From positions 1-64,000 of the forward strand of contig JAVYJV010000048.1 of assembly GCA_034509755.1 (NCBI GenBank): a DNA stretch of 64,000 nt, read 5' to 3'. Every line of letters starts with the position of its first letter. Position 1 is the first letter of the stretch. This document shows positions 1 to 8,785 of this stretch, in pieces. The translations under genes were made by a program, and so were the position numbers. The stretch is from Anisodus tanguticus. Taxonomy: Eukaryota > Streptophyta > Magnoliopsida > Solanales > Solanaceae. The notes under the pieces are model-generated. The model searched no databases. It was not told the DNA's origin and worked only from the letters and a program-made list of their open reading frames with translations.

Positions 1-1477
1 TTTAAAACTCTAGGATTTTCACTTATTAATTCTATTTTTTTAGGTACACAAGGCCTCAAAAACTTAATTCCTTCTTCAGCCATATGTTCTCCTATTTTTT
101 CAGCAAATTCTTGGTCAAAACCTCTTAATAGAATAGATCTAACCATAACAGTTACGTCTAAATTTAAACCTTTCAAAAAACCTGCACATTCTAAAGCTAC
201 ATATGAAGCACCAACAACAACTGTTTTACCAGGAGAGTTTGGAAGAGAAAATAAATCATCACTAGTTATACCTAATTCGACACCTTCAACGTCATCAGGT
301 AACTTTGGACGTTCTCCTGTAGCAATTAAAAAATCTTTTGATGTTAAGTATTTTATATTGTTGTGACTATCGACAGTTTTAATTTTGTTTTCATCTTCAA
401 ATATTCCGTATGCATTTATATATTTTACTTCTTCTTTTCTTAATGCAACACGGTATTTAAAATTAGAAGATTTAATGTTAGCTTGAACTTCTTCAACCAT
501 TTTAGACCAGTTATGGCTCATTATATCTTTAAGGTTTTCTCCATTTTTACTTTCCCAACCGAATATTTGTGAATATTTAATGGCCATACCTACTAATGCT
601 GCTTGATGCATTAGTTTTTTAGGTATACAACCAACATTTACACATGTTCCTCCTAAACCCCAAGTAGTTCCTTGATGAGATGGAGTTACAAAGTCTAATA
701 AAGCTACTTTTTTCCCTAATTTAGCAGCTTCCTAATTAAGTAAAATAATAAGTTTCTGTAAAAAAAATAATAAAAATACTAATACGTACTTTTGATGCTG
801 CTAAACCACCTGAACCTCCTCCTATCACAATGAGATCATAGTCGTAATTATTGGATTCTAATAATTTTTTTAATTTTCCTGTTTTCTCAGCTTCATGAGT
901 GTCATCACAACCTCCAACCCACTGGTTGTTTACAAATACCTGTGGAACAGAAGTACGACTTATTTTTTCTTTAAGTTCTGAGTGTAATTCATCACCATTG
1001 TCAATTTGATCTAATTCAACAGCTTTAAATGCTACTCCAAGATCATTAAAAAGTTTTTTAACCTTAAAATTGAATTTAAAATGAGTTTAAAACATAAAAT
1101 GAAATAAATATATTTCTTACTTTATCACAAAAAGGACAGAAAGTTTTACTAAAAATTAAAACACGATTATCATTTATTAATTTATCTATATTAGATTTAT
1201 TTGTTGAAATTGGAGCCATCGTTGAGAATTGATTAATGTTCAAAAAACTATTTTTACTAGAAGTCAAAAATTTATTGTTTAAAGTTTGATTAAAATTGAA
1301 ATACTGAACTAAGAAATTTCTAATGAATTTTAAATTATAAAAAACAGTTGAACGTTGAGTAGCTATTGATTTGAATGTAAAAAAAGAATTAACGTTTGTT
1401 GACTGTCTTAAATTTAAAAAAAAATTCGACTTTGCTGAACCAAAACTAGATTTCAATACACACCGTAAATTATTCAT
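1..1477 (-). CDS. TGR: Thioredoxin glutathione reductase (glutaredoxin-thioredoxin reductase fusion), partial
   Basis: Selenoenzyme-family flavoprotein that uses NADPH to reduce thioredoxin and glutathione. Three exons are visible: 1477-1121, 1062-790, and 731 running off the window start. Residues 1-86 are rich in Asn, Phe, Ser and Arg and look like a mitochondrial presequence. An internal Met (ATG at 1219-1217) begins a typical glutaredoxin domain with active site CPFC in SKTFCPFCDK and the TSVPQVF and GGCDDT glutathione-site motifs. The second exon then enters the FAD fold (DLIVIGGGSGGLAASK). The third exon carries the redox disulfide CVNVGC followed by IPKK, and later the NADPH-binding segment VVVGASYVALECAGF. 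The dimer interface and the expected C-terminal Cys-Sec tail lie outside the window. The introns are 58 nt each. Two glutaredoxin paralogues lie immediately upstream on the same strand. The fusion is directly seen; selenocysteine is only expected from the family. Confidence 0.93.
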
Positions 1478-3340
1478 CTAACTAGACAATGTTTTTTATT
1501 CAACATATTTTTTCAAACAAAAGAAGTAAAAGTGAAAAAACAAGTCTTTTCTTTTTAATTTGATATATATACAAATTAGTATATATTATTTATATTTACT
1601 TTATTATATTTTGGTTAAAAATTTAAATATATAGTTAAAATTAATTTTAAAAAAATTTATAATTTTAGTTTACACTTCAAACAAGCAATCAACTTAATAG
1701 TTATATATTTTTTAAATTGATAAATGAAAGCTATAAATAAATAAACTTAAATTGAACTATAAATCAACTAACTTTTAAACTTTCAAAAATATTAATTATT
1801 ATTAAATAAAGAAAATCAATTTAATAATAATCTTGACAAAAATTTTCAAGCTTGGTTAAAACTATAATTTAAATTCAGCTTTAATTATTTCAGTTAAAAA
1901 ATAAAACATTTAATTTTTTATCGAGTTTATTACCGAAAAATGATTAGATTATAGTCATAACTAATAGATTGTTATAAATTTTTAAAATTTGAAACGATTA
2001 GTTTAAAATTAAATGATAAAAATTAATGTTGCCTAAAAACCTTCGAAACGAATAAACAAAAATTAAAAATACCTTGTTTTAAATACACGCATAACACTTT
2101 TGTTTAGTCTAAACCATATATTAATTAGTATCAATGTTTTTTTTTCACAATCTAGTCAATGAATCATGAATAAAAGTCAAATAAGAAGTATTTTTAGAAA
2201 CAAAGGACTAATTTTTGATATTCATAGAAATAAACTAAAGTTAAAAATAGAAAATTATTTTTATTTCGAATTAAATTTACACTCATGTGAAATGACAAAT
2301 TTGTATTAAATGTGTAAATAACAGCGTTTTCTATTTAAACAGTTCAAATAAAATCAAATAAAAATGTGAAACTTGTTAATCAATTTCTAAAATATTATCA
2401 ATTTCTTATTTTAATGAAATGATAATTTTATTTATACAGTTTAGCAATAATAGAATATCTTATCAAAACAGAAATTTCTAGTAGAATCATATAAAATCTT
2501 AAAAAAAACACATTTTAAGTTTGAAAAAACTCTAATTAATTTAAACAAAAATATGTTCTAAAGATGCGATGTTATTGGTATGTTAAAAGTAAAGATAAAT
2601 TAATACTAAAAATTTTTATGATTCTGATTAAGATTAAAAGCATATTAATAATTATTTCATTTTTCTATTGATGCTTATTAAAATTATGTTTATTCTGTTT
2701 TCAGACAAAAATATGTTAAAACTAATCTCTTGTTTTTCAAAATCAAAACTTTCAAACTCATTAAAATTTATTTAGATTCAAAGGTTATAAAAAATGCATC
2801 AAAAAAACTTTTAATAACTAAACTAAGTTTGATGTTAATCTATATTTCTATTGCAATTTTAATTGATCACAAAACAAAAATTTTTTGAAGTTTATTCAAA
2901 ATAGGGAATATCAGTGTTGATAATCGATAAAATTTTTATGATTATTAGAAATTACTTTTTATGTTATCATTTAGATTGCTTCAAATAAAATTTTGTAAAT
3001 CATAACACAAATCACGAAAAAAATTCATAGTATCTATTAATTATTATGACATCAAAATCTCATATGCTTATCCTTTTATTAATAAAAAATAGATAGTATT
3101 AAGTTCAAAAACTGAATTCTTTAGAGAATTTATCTCAAAAAAAAATTATAGAATAGAAGAATAGATTTTTTCAATTAAATGGTTATTAGAAATAAAAACT
3201 TTTAAAACAAAAAGTATTTTTTTTTATTTTTTGCATTTCTCTAATTATTGATATTGTTAAGAAAATATCGAATGTTCTATTACATAAATCTGATGCAATT
3301 AACCTGCATCAATTTTTTTTATAACAATCATGCTGTTCTT
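1478..3340. other. Intergenic/5' region of TGR containing duplicated block A
   Basis: No coding region is seen. Positions about 1680-2350 are clearly similar to about 3787-4225, the region upstream of the stand-alone glutaredoxin. On the minus strand a conserved splice donor (AAG then gtattttta at 2073/2072) and a possible acceptor directly before the ATG at 1477 suggest a 5'UTR exon at about 2073-2350 and a UTR intron of about 595 nt. This is inference. Positions 2350-3340 show nothing beyond AT-rich DNA. Confidence 0.5.
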
Positions 3341-3706
3341 CTAATTTTTAAGTTCTAATAACTCTTTTAGCTTTCCTGTTTTATTAGCTTCATGAGTATC
3401 ATCACAACCTCCTACATACTGGTTATTAACAAATACCTGTGGAACAGAAGTACGACTTATTTTTTTTTTAAGTTCTAAGTGTAATTCATCCCCATTATCA
3501 ATTTTATCTAATTCAATAACTTTGAATGCTACTCCAAGATCTTTGAAAAGTTTTTTAACCTTGAAAATAAATTGAATTTTAGTTTGAAATTAAAATGAAA
3601 TAAATATAATTCTTACTTTATCACAATAAGGACAATAAGTCTTACTAAAAATCAAAACACGATTCTCCTTTATTAGTTTATCAATATCATTTGAAACTGA
3701 AGCCAT
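3341..3706 (-). CDS. Stand-alone dithiol glutaredoxin, 102 aa, partial duplicate of TGR
   Basis: Glutathione-dependent disulfide oxidoreductase. Two exons: 3706-3617 (30 codons) and 3559-3341 (72 codons plus TAG), joined by a phase-0 intron of 57 nt. The protein starts MASVSNDIDKL, has active site CPYC in SKTYCPYCDK, the cis-Pro motif TSVPQVFVN and the GSH-site GGCDDTHEA, and ends LKELLELKN. It is nearly identical along its length to the glutaredoxin domain of the neighbouring TGR, and the intron sits at exactly the same codon. It lacks a presequence, so a cytosolic location is likely. The reading frame stops where TGR passes into its FAD domain. It was missed as an open frame because each exon is short. 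The gene call is secure; the expression level is unknown. Confidence 0.9.
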
Positions 3707-4266
3707 TTTAATAATTGTTGTTATTGAAAAAAACTATTTTCACTAAAAGTTTTTTATTCAAAGTTTGAGAGTTTCTTGAATAATTTAAACAAGCAATCAA
3801 ATTTATAGTATTATATAATTATAATTTATTAATGAAAGCTATAAATAAAGTTAAATTAATTGATAAAATTTATAAGCTTAGTTTAAAATATTTTAAACTC
3901 AATTTTAATTAAGTCAGTTTTATGAAACTTTCAAACGTAATAAACAAAGAATAAAAATACCTTTTTAGAAAACACGCATATAACACTTGTATCTGTTATA
4001 TATATTAATTGTTATCTATGCTTCTTTTAATAAATTGATCAATGAATCACAAATAAAAGTAAGTAAGGAAATATATTAAGAAACAAAGGACTAGTTTTTG
4101 ATATTCATAGAATGAATTAAAATTAAAAATAGAAAATTATTTTTATTTCGAATTGATTTAGCACTCATGTAAAATGACAAAATTTGTTTGAATGTGTAAA
4201 TAACTTTTCTTTCTATTTAAACTGTTCAGTTATAATTCCTATGTTTTTCTAAAAAAAAAAATTCTC
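3707..4266. repeat. Block B: second copy of the TGR upstream region
   Basis: Non-coding. Positions 3710-3768 align with the codons just upstream of the internal Met of TGR (1220-1290), but the frame is broken and has an in-frame stop (TAA) immediately before the glutaredoxin ATG. Positions about 3787-4225 align with about 1680-2350, sharing for example the minus-strand donor AAG/gtattttta (3961/3960) and a long stretch around 4085-4200. Relative to copy A, about 390 bp containing the first TGR ATG are missing between 3768 and 3787. Confidence 0.8.
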
Positions 4267-4639
4267 TTATAAATTCAAGCTTTTTAATATTTCTTCTAAA
4301 ATTCCATCTTCTTTAGCTTTTAAAGTTTCTTCATAATTACCAACTAAATCACCCCCAACAAAAATTTGAGGTAAACTTGAATTTTTGATTTTGTTAGCTA
4401 AAACTTTTTTAATGTCTTCACCATTTTCATCTGAATCTAGATCATAAGAGTAATAATCTATGTTTAAATTGTCAAATTCCTCTTTTATCTAAATTAAACA
4501 AAACAAAAAATAGTTAATTAATTAAACTTTAAATTAATAGTACCATTTTAGATTTCAAACAGCATGAGTTAGAAAATATCATAACAGGATTATTCTTCAA
4601 AAAATAGTTTATTCTTTCTAAAGCTTTTTCACTATTCAT
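4267..4639 (-). CDS. Glutaredoxin-like protein with CLKS active site, 105 aa
   Basis: Two exons: 4639-4544 (32 codons from MNSEKALERINYF) and 4488-4267 (73 codons plus TAA), with a phase-0 intron of 55 nt at the same place as in the two neighbouring glutaredoxin domains. The fold is supported by VMIFSN before the active site, SLPQIFVGG around the cis-proline, and a final helix EEILKSLNL. In the alignment the CPYC of its neighbour becomes CLKS, preceded by another Cys (SNSCCLKSKM), so it resembles CxxS monothiol glutaredoxins. The usual GGCDD of the GSH site is GGDLVGNYEE here, so glutathione handling may differ. It is more diverged than the gene at 3341-3706 and therefore older. Its function is uncertain; it may be a monothiol transferase or a non-catalytic relative. 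Confidence 0.78.
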
Positions 4640-5899
4640 CCTAAATAAGTTTAATTAAATTTAATTAAAATAAAAAAAACAAATTTTTTGTACTTTTGAA
4701 CTCAAAATTTAAAATTTACACTTTTTTCTTTGGGAAACTGTATAGAAATTAAAAAAAAAAATCTGAAAGCATCAAAAAAAACAAAAAAAAAATACAAGCA
4801 TTCTCATTGTTTCTTTTTCTGAAGAAAATAATTTGAAGATCTATTGTACTAAAAAAGCTTAGAAAAATTTAATTTGAAAAAAAAACTTAGGAATTAGTTT
4901 TCACATATAAATTAATTGAAAGTTGAAAGTATAGTTCGAAAATTCAATTTATAAGTTTTTGAAATTCCTAATTTAGGTGATTAGAAAATAAAAAAATTTG
5001 TTTTTACTTAATTATAAGTTTAAAAAAAAATCTTTTTTCAAGTTAAGATATTTTTTTTTATTTAGATTTTGAAGCTAATTAATTTTTGAAGTATCTTCAA
5101 TTTAAGACTTACACAAAAAAATAAGTTTAAATAAAAATTAATTGCTAGTTATTAAGAAAAATGATTATAAGATACTTTAGTATAACAAAGCTTTTAAAAA
5201 GATCTATTAAATAATTTTGCAACACTGATGATATAACTTATAATATTGAAATGATCTTTAGGATTTTTTTAGAATAATTTCAACCTTTTCTTTTTAATGA
5301 AGAATATTTTAAGGAATCTTTCACTTTAACAAAAATTTTAATGATTTTTAAAAAACTTAGTTTTTAAATGTATCTTAAGCTAAAAGATCAAAAGTATATT
5401 TTTTGGTAAATTTGAGAAACTTGAATCTCGTTAGTTTTTTAAAATTAAACAAAAATAATTCATTCAGCTTTTGAAATTACGTTTTATATTTATTTGAATT
5501 TTAGTGTAAAAGATTTCTTCAACTTAAAGTTGTTAAAAACATTTAAATTAATTCATTTGATTACTTTAAATAAAATTACTAAATTAGGTTACCATTTGAA
5601 TTTTCATAATCAATTTTTGTTTGATTTGTGAAAAATTTAAATAAAACTTGAAATAATTTTTATTTTCAATTTCAAAGTTGACTATTTTATTAAATCAGAA
5701 TATTTTTTTTAAAAAAGGATCTGAAAGCATTAAACATTAATTCTATACATTCTTATTGTTTTTTTTCCTGATAATAAATTTTAGACACATTCTACTAAGA
5801 TTTCACAACTTATAAAAATATTTTAAATAAAAAAACTAATGAGTCAAATATAAGATAATTTATAGGAAAAAAAAACATCAAGATTAATTCATAAAAAAA
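4640..5899. other. AT-rich intergenic region with a short direct repeat
   Basis: No coding exon recognised. About 100 bp at 4755-4860 (starting tctgaaagcat, with attctcattgtttc) is similar to 5705-5805 (tctgaaagcatt, attcttattgtttt), in the same orientation and about 950 bp apart. This suggests an old local duplication. The remainder is AT-rich and featureless. Confidence 0.45.
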
Positions 5900-6666
5900 T
5901 CAAACAAGAGTTACTGTAGCTCCAGCAGCTTCTAATTGTGCTTTTAATTTTTCTGCTTCATCTTTAGGAACTTCAGTTTTTATAACTTGAGGAGTACTTT
6001 CAACAAACTTTTTAGCCTATTCATTAAAGTTAAACAAATTAATTTTTATAAAAAAATATATCTTTATATTACTTACTTGTACTAAATTCATTCCTTCTAA
6101 AAGACTTTTAATTTCTTTAATCAACGCTACTTTTTTTGTAGGATCAAACTTAACCATTTTCACTATATATGCTGATTTTATCATTTCTTTCTCTGATTTC
6201 TATAAAAAATTATTTTGAAAACTAATTTACTAAAAATTTGTAATTACCTCTTCTTTTTCTTCTTTTTTTTCTGTTTCTGGAGCAGCCATTGCGGCCATCA
6301 TAGGAGCATCAGGAATATTCAAAGTTTTCTAAACACAAAAAAAAATTAATTTAATTTATGTAAATTTTTTTGAATTTCTTACTTTTAGTAAGTCATTTAA
6401 ATTTGATACTTCTAAAATTGTTAATTTTGAAATGTCATCAACAATTTGTTTTATTTTATCAGAATAAACAATATTTTCTTTAGGAAAATCTAAAGGTGTT
6501 TCTGCAGTTTGTGTTGAATTGAATTTGATTTGTGATGACAACCTTTTGAAAACAATTAAATTAAAAGTCTTTTATAAAAATACAAATTTCAGTTTTACCT
6601 TAATGTCCTAGAAATAGATAGTTTTTTAAATAAGTTTACAGAACAAGCTTTTGTTATTGAATTCAT
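5900..6666 (-). CDS. MRPL12: Mitochondrial ribosomal protein L12 (bL12m), 182 aa
   Basis: Stalk protein of the large mitochondrial ribosomal subunit; it binds elongation factors. Five exons were assembled: 6666-6599, 6542-6383, 6328-6248, 6199-6077 and 6016-5900, all with gt/ag borders and matching phases. The start MNSITKACSVNLF, basic and hydroxylated, is a mitochondrial presequence. The N-terminal dimerisation region (SKLTILEVSNLNDLLK) is followed by an Ala/Met/Pro hinge with a Glu/Lys-rich run, and by the C-terminal domain (VKFDPTKKVALIKEIKSLL, AKKFVESTP, LKAQLEAAGATVTL) typical of L7/L12. The length is close to that of animal homologues (about 190-200). The codon at 6541 that opens the long frame of exon 2 is TTG and is internal; the true ATG is in the small first exon. 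Confidence 0.92.
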
Positions 6667-7117
6667 TTTAATATAATTTCCTTTCAATTTATTTAGTCCT
6701 AAGAGCGTATTTTTGAGAAACTTATTGTTAAATAGAAAATCAAGATTTTTAATCTACAAAATTAGAACACAAAAAACAAACTAACACATGTTTTTATTAA
6801 CAGCTGATTTAGTTTTATTTTGCAAAGCCACCGCTGTATTAATGTGGCGTTTTGAATTTTTAAAACTAATCTCTTAAATATAAGGAAAGCACTTAAGGTT
6901 ATTTGCGTTTTAAATAAAAAAGGATAAACGTAAGACGTGTTTAAATAAATAAAAATGCATTTTTATTAAAACCTAAATTCAATTTATACAATTTATTTAC
7001 AGAAAAATTAAATAATCTAGTTATTTGAAAAATTCTAAAATGCGTATTTTACAATGTTAATTAACTCAATAAAAATTGAGGTAAAAATGAGTAGACTATA
7101 ACAAGGGCAATGAAATT
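6667..7117. other. Intergenic: MRPL12 promoter side and DnaJ 3' side
   Basis: A small rise in GC around 6800-6870 marks the likely MRPL12 promoter. It includes an E-box CAGCTG at 6801-6806, which on the minus strand reads TCAGCTGTTAATA and lies about 135 bp upstream of the MRPL12 ATG. No coding signal is seen. Confidence 0.4.
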
Positions 7118-8131
7118 TTAATTAGGCAAACAGTTCCTTAATGTATCTATGACTGATTTAGAAAGATTTTCAGGGAATTTTATATTAAACTTGACTAATA
7201 AATCACCTCTTTTAGAAGGATCTTTAACATAAGGTAAACCTTCTCCAGGTATCCTTTTTATTGTTGAAGGAGTTACTTGTTGAAGTTTCAAGTCAAATAG
7301 TTTGCCCTCTAAGTTTTTAACGACAATATTTGTTCCACATAAAGCTGACTTGAGAGATATGTTAGCAGTATATACAATATCTTCTCCTTCTCGTTTAAAC
7401 AATGGATGAGGCTTGTCTTTTATGGTGAAAATAACATCTGCTGGAATTGAGTCTGGTCTTCTATCCCCTTCATTATTATAAGTTATTTTGGTTCCTGCTT
7501 TCCAACCAGGTTTTATATTTATTTGCATTATTTTTTCCTCTTTCCTTGTAGTTTTAGTTGTAGGGTCATAGACATTGCGGAAAATTTTCATCTTTCTAGT
7601 ACTTCCTTTTAAAATTTCCTCTAAAGACACTTCTATTGTTTTTTCAATTGGCGGATCTTGTTTCATAGCTTTTTTATTATTAACTGAAGGCTTAGTATTA
7701 AATTTATTCATTGAGTTAAATCCTTTAAAAGGAAAACCTCCCATATTTTCATCTGAATCATAGTCTCCATTGTTACCAAATAAAGTACTAAATGGATCCG
7801 AATTACCAAAGAATGTGGCAAATGTTGAAAATGGGTCTCCTGTTGTATATCTGTATGTAAAGTTTTGACCATTACCGAACTTAGCTCCTGCTTCACCAGG
7901 GAAGAAACTTTGTTTTAATCCTTCTTCCCCTAATTGATCATACTTAGATCTTTTATCTGGATCACTTAAAATTTCATAGGCTTCAGCAACTTCTTTAAAT
8001 TTTTCATCAGCTCCAGGAGACTTATTTTTATCTGGATGATACTTCAAAGCTAATTTTTTATAAGCTTTTTTTATATCATCTAAAGTGGCATTTTTACTTA
8101 TACCCAAAGTTTTATAAAAATCTTTAGCCAT
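7118..8131 (-). CDS. Type II DnaJ/Hsp40 co-chaperone (DNAJB1/DNAJB4-like), 337 aa
   Basis: Cytosolic/nuclear co-chaperone that delivers clients to Hsp70 and stimulates its ATPase. A single uninterrupted frame starts MAKDFYKTLGI. The J domain covers about residues 3-68, with the essential HPD at 32-34 and the helix IV segment KRSKYDQLGEEGLK. A Gly/Phe-rich linker follows, about residues 70-140, with repeated DPFST and FGN motifs. Two C-terminal beta-barrel domains (from about 165, IEKTIEVSLEEILKGSTRKMK) and a dimerisation tail end the protein. There is no zinc finger, so it is type II (class B). The length equals the DNAJB1 family norm (about 340). Lack of introns is common in heat-inducible genes, and the upstream heat-shock elements (8302-8346) agree with that. 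An overlapping opposite-strand frame is a shadow. Confidence 0.95.
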   Translation of the reverse strand: MAKDFYKTLGISKNATLDDIKKAYKKLALKYHPDKNKSPGADEKFKEVAEAYEILSDPDKRSKYDQLGEEGLKQSFFPGEAGAKFGNGQNFTYRYTTGDPFSTFATFFGNSDPFSTLFGNNGDYDSDENMGGFPFKGFNSMNKFNTKPSVNNKKAMKQDPPIEKTIEVSLEEILKGSTRKMKIFRNVYDPTTKTTRKEEKIMQINIKPGWKAGTKITYNNEGDRRPDSIPADVIFTIKDKPHPLFKREGEDIVYTANISLKSALCGTNIVVKNLEGKLFDLKLQQVTPSTIKRIPGEGLPYVKDPSKRGDLLVKFNIKFPENLSKSVIDTLRNCLPN

Positions 8132-8785
8132 TTTAAATTAACTTATAACTAGAATCTAAAAAATTAAATAAAATTTCACTTTTTAAAACACTAAAAAAAA
8201 AAAATCAAGTTTAGTTGTAGAAATATAAAGCTGAGCAACATAAGACAAAATGGTGCGCAAGTTTGCAAGCACAATCTTTTTTATAATATTATATTATTTC
8301 TAGAAAGTTCTCCTCTGTTATAGAAGTTTCAGAAACTTTCCAGACTAATTTTGGTCTAAATAAATCTTTAGTTTTTTTTTTAAAATATAAAATTTAAAAA
8401 TCAAAATTAAATCTAATTTAATTTTATTTTAAAAACAGTTAAAAATTTAATTTTTCCAATTTATTGTAATTTAAAACGAATTTCAATTTTCCAGAAATTT
8501 CTTTAGTTCCAAATCGAACATTAATGTACAAATAAGCTATTTATACAAAATTAAAAAGTTTTTAAAGTTTTCTCTAACTTAGTGTCTTATAAATTTGACT
8601 TTAGTTAGAGATTAAAAAATAAAAACATTAAATTAAAATAAAATAAAATTTATTTATAAATAACAAAATAAAAAAAAATAAAAAAAAATGTCAAAAAAAC
8701 TGTACTATCTTACAAAATAACTTTATAATTAAATTTTAAATTAAGTTATAATAAATATTTTTTTAGATTTACAAATAAAGAAACT
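8132..8785. other. Intergenic between the DnaJ gene and the GPCR gene
   Basis: Contains the heat-shock promoter of the DnaJ gene (8278-8346), described separately. The part from about 8360 to 8785 is AT-rich 3' flank of the GPCR gene with no further feature seen. Confidence 0.5.
8278..8346 (-). promoter_or_regulatory. Heat-shock element cluster and TATA box of the DnaJ gene
   Basis: Heat-shock factor binds alternating 5-bp units nGAAn/nTTCn. Positions 8302-8311 hold two perfect units (agaaa gttct). Positions 8322-8346 hold five units in register (agaag tttca gaaac tttcc agact), three perfect and two with one mismatch each. A TATA-like tataaaaaag on the minus strand (8276-8285) lies between these sites and the gene, whose ATG is about 145 bp further on. 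Order and spacing fit a heat-shock promoter driving the minus-strand DnaJ gene. Confidence 0.8.

Noticed and set aside
6356..6541. A 61-residue protein starting at 6541
   Set aside because: The apparent start is TTG inside exon 2 of MRPL12; the real ATG is at 6666 in a separate small exon.
7575..7896. Open frames overlapping the DnaJ gene (plus-strand 7575-7763 and minus-strand 7708-7896)
   Set aside because: Shadows of the DnaJ coding sequence in other frames, with no family likeness.
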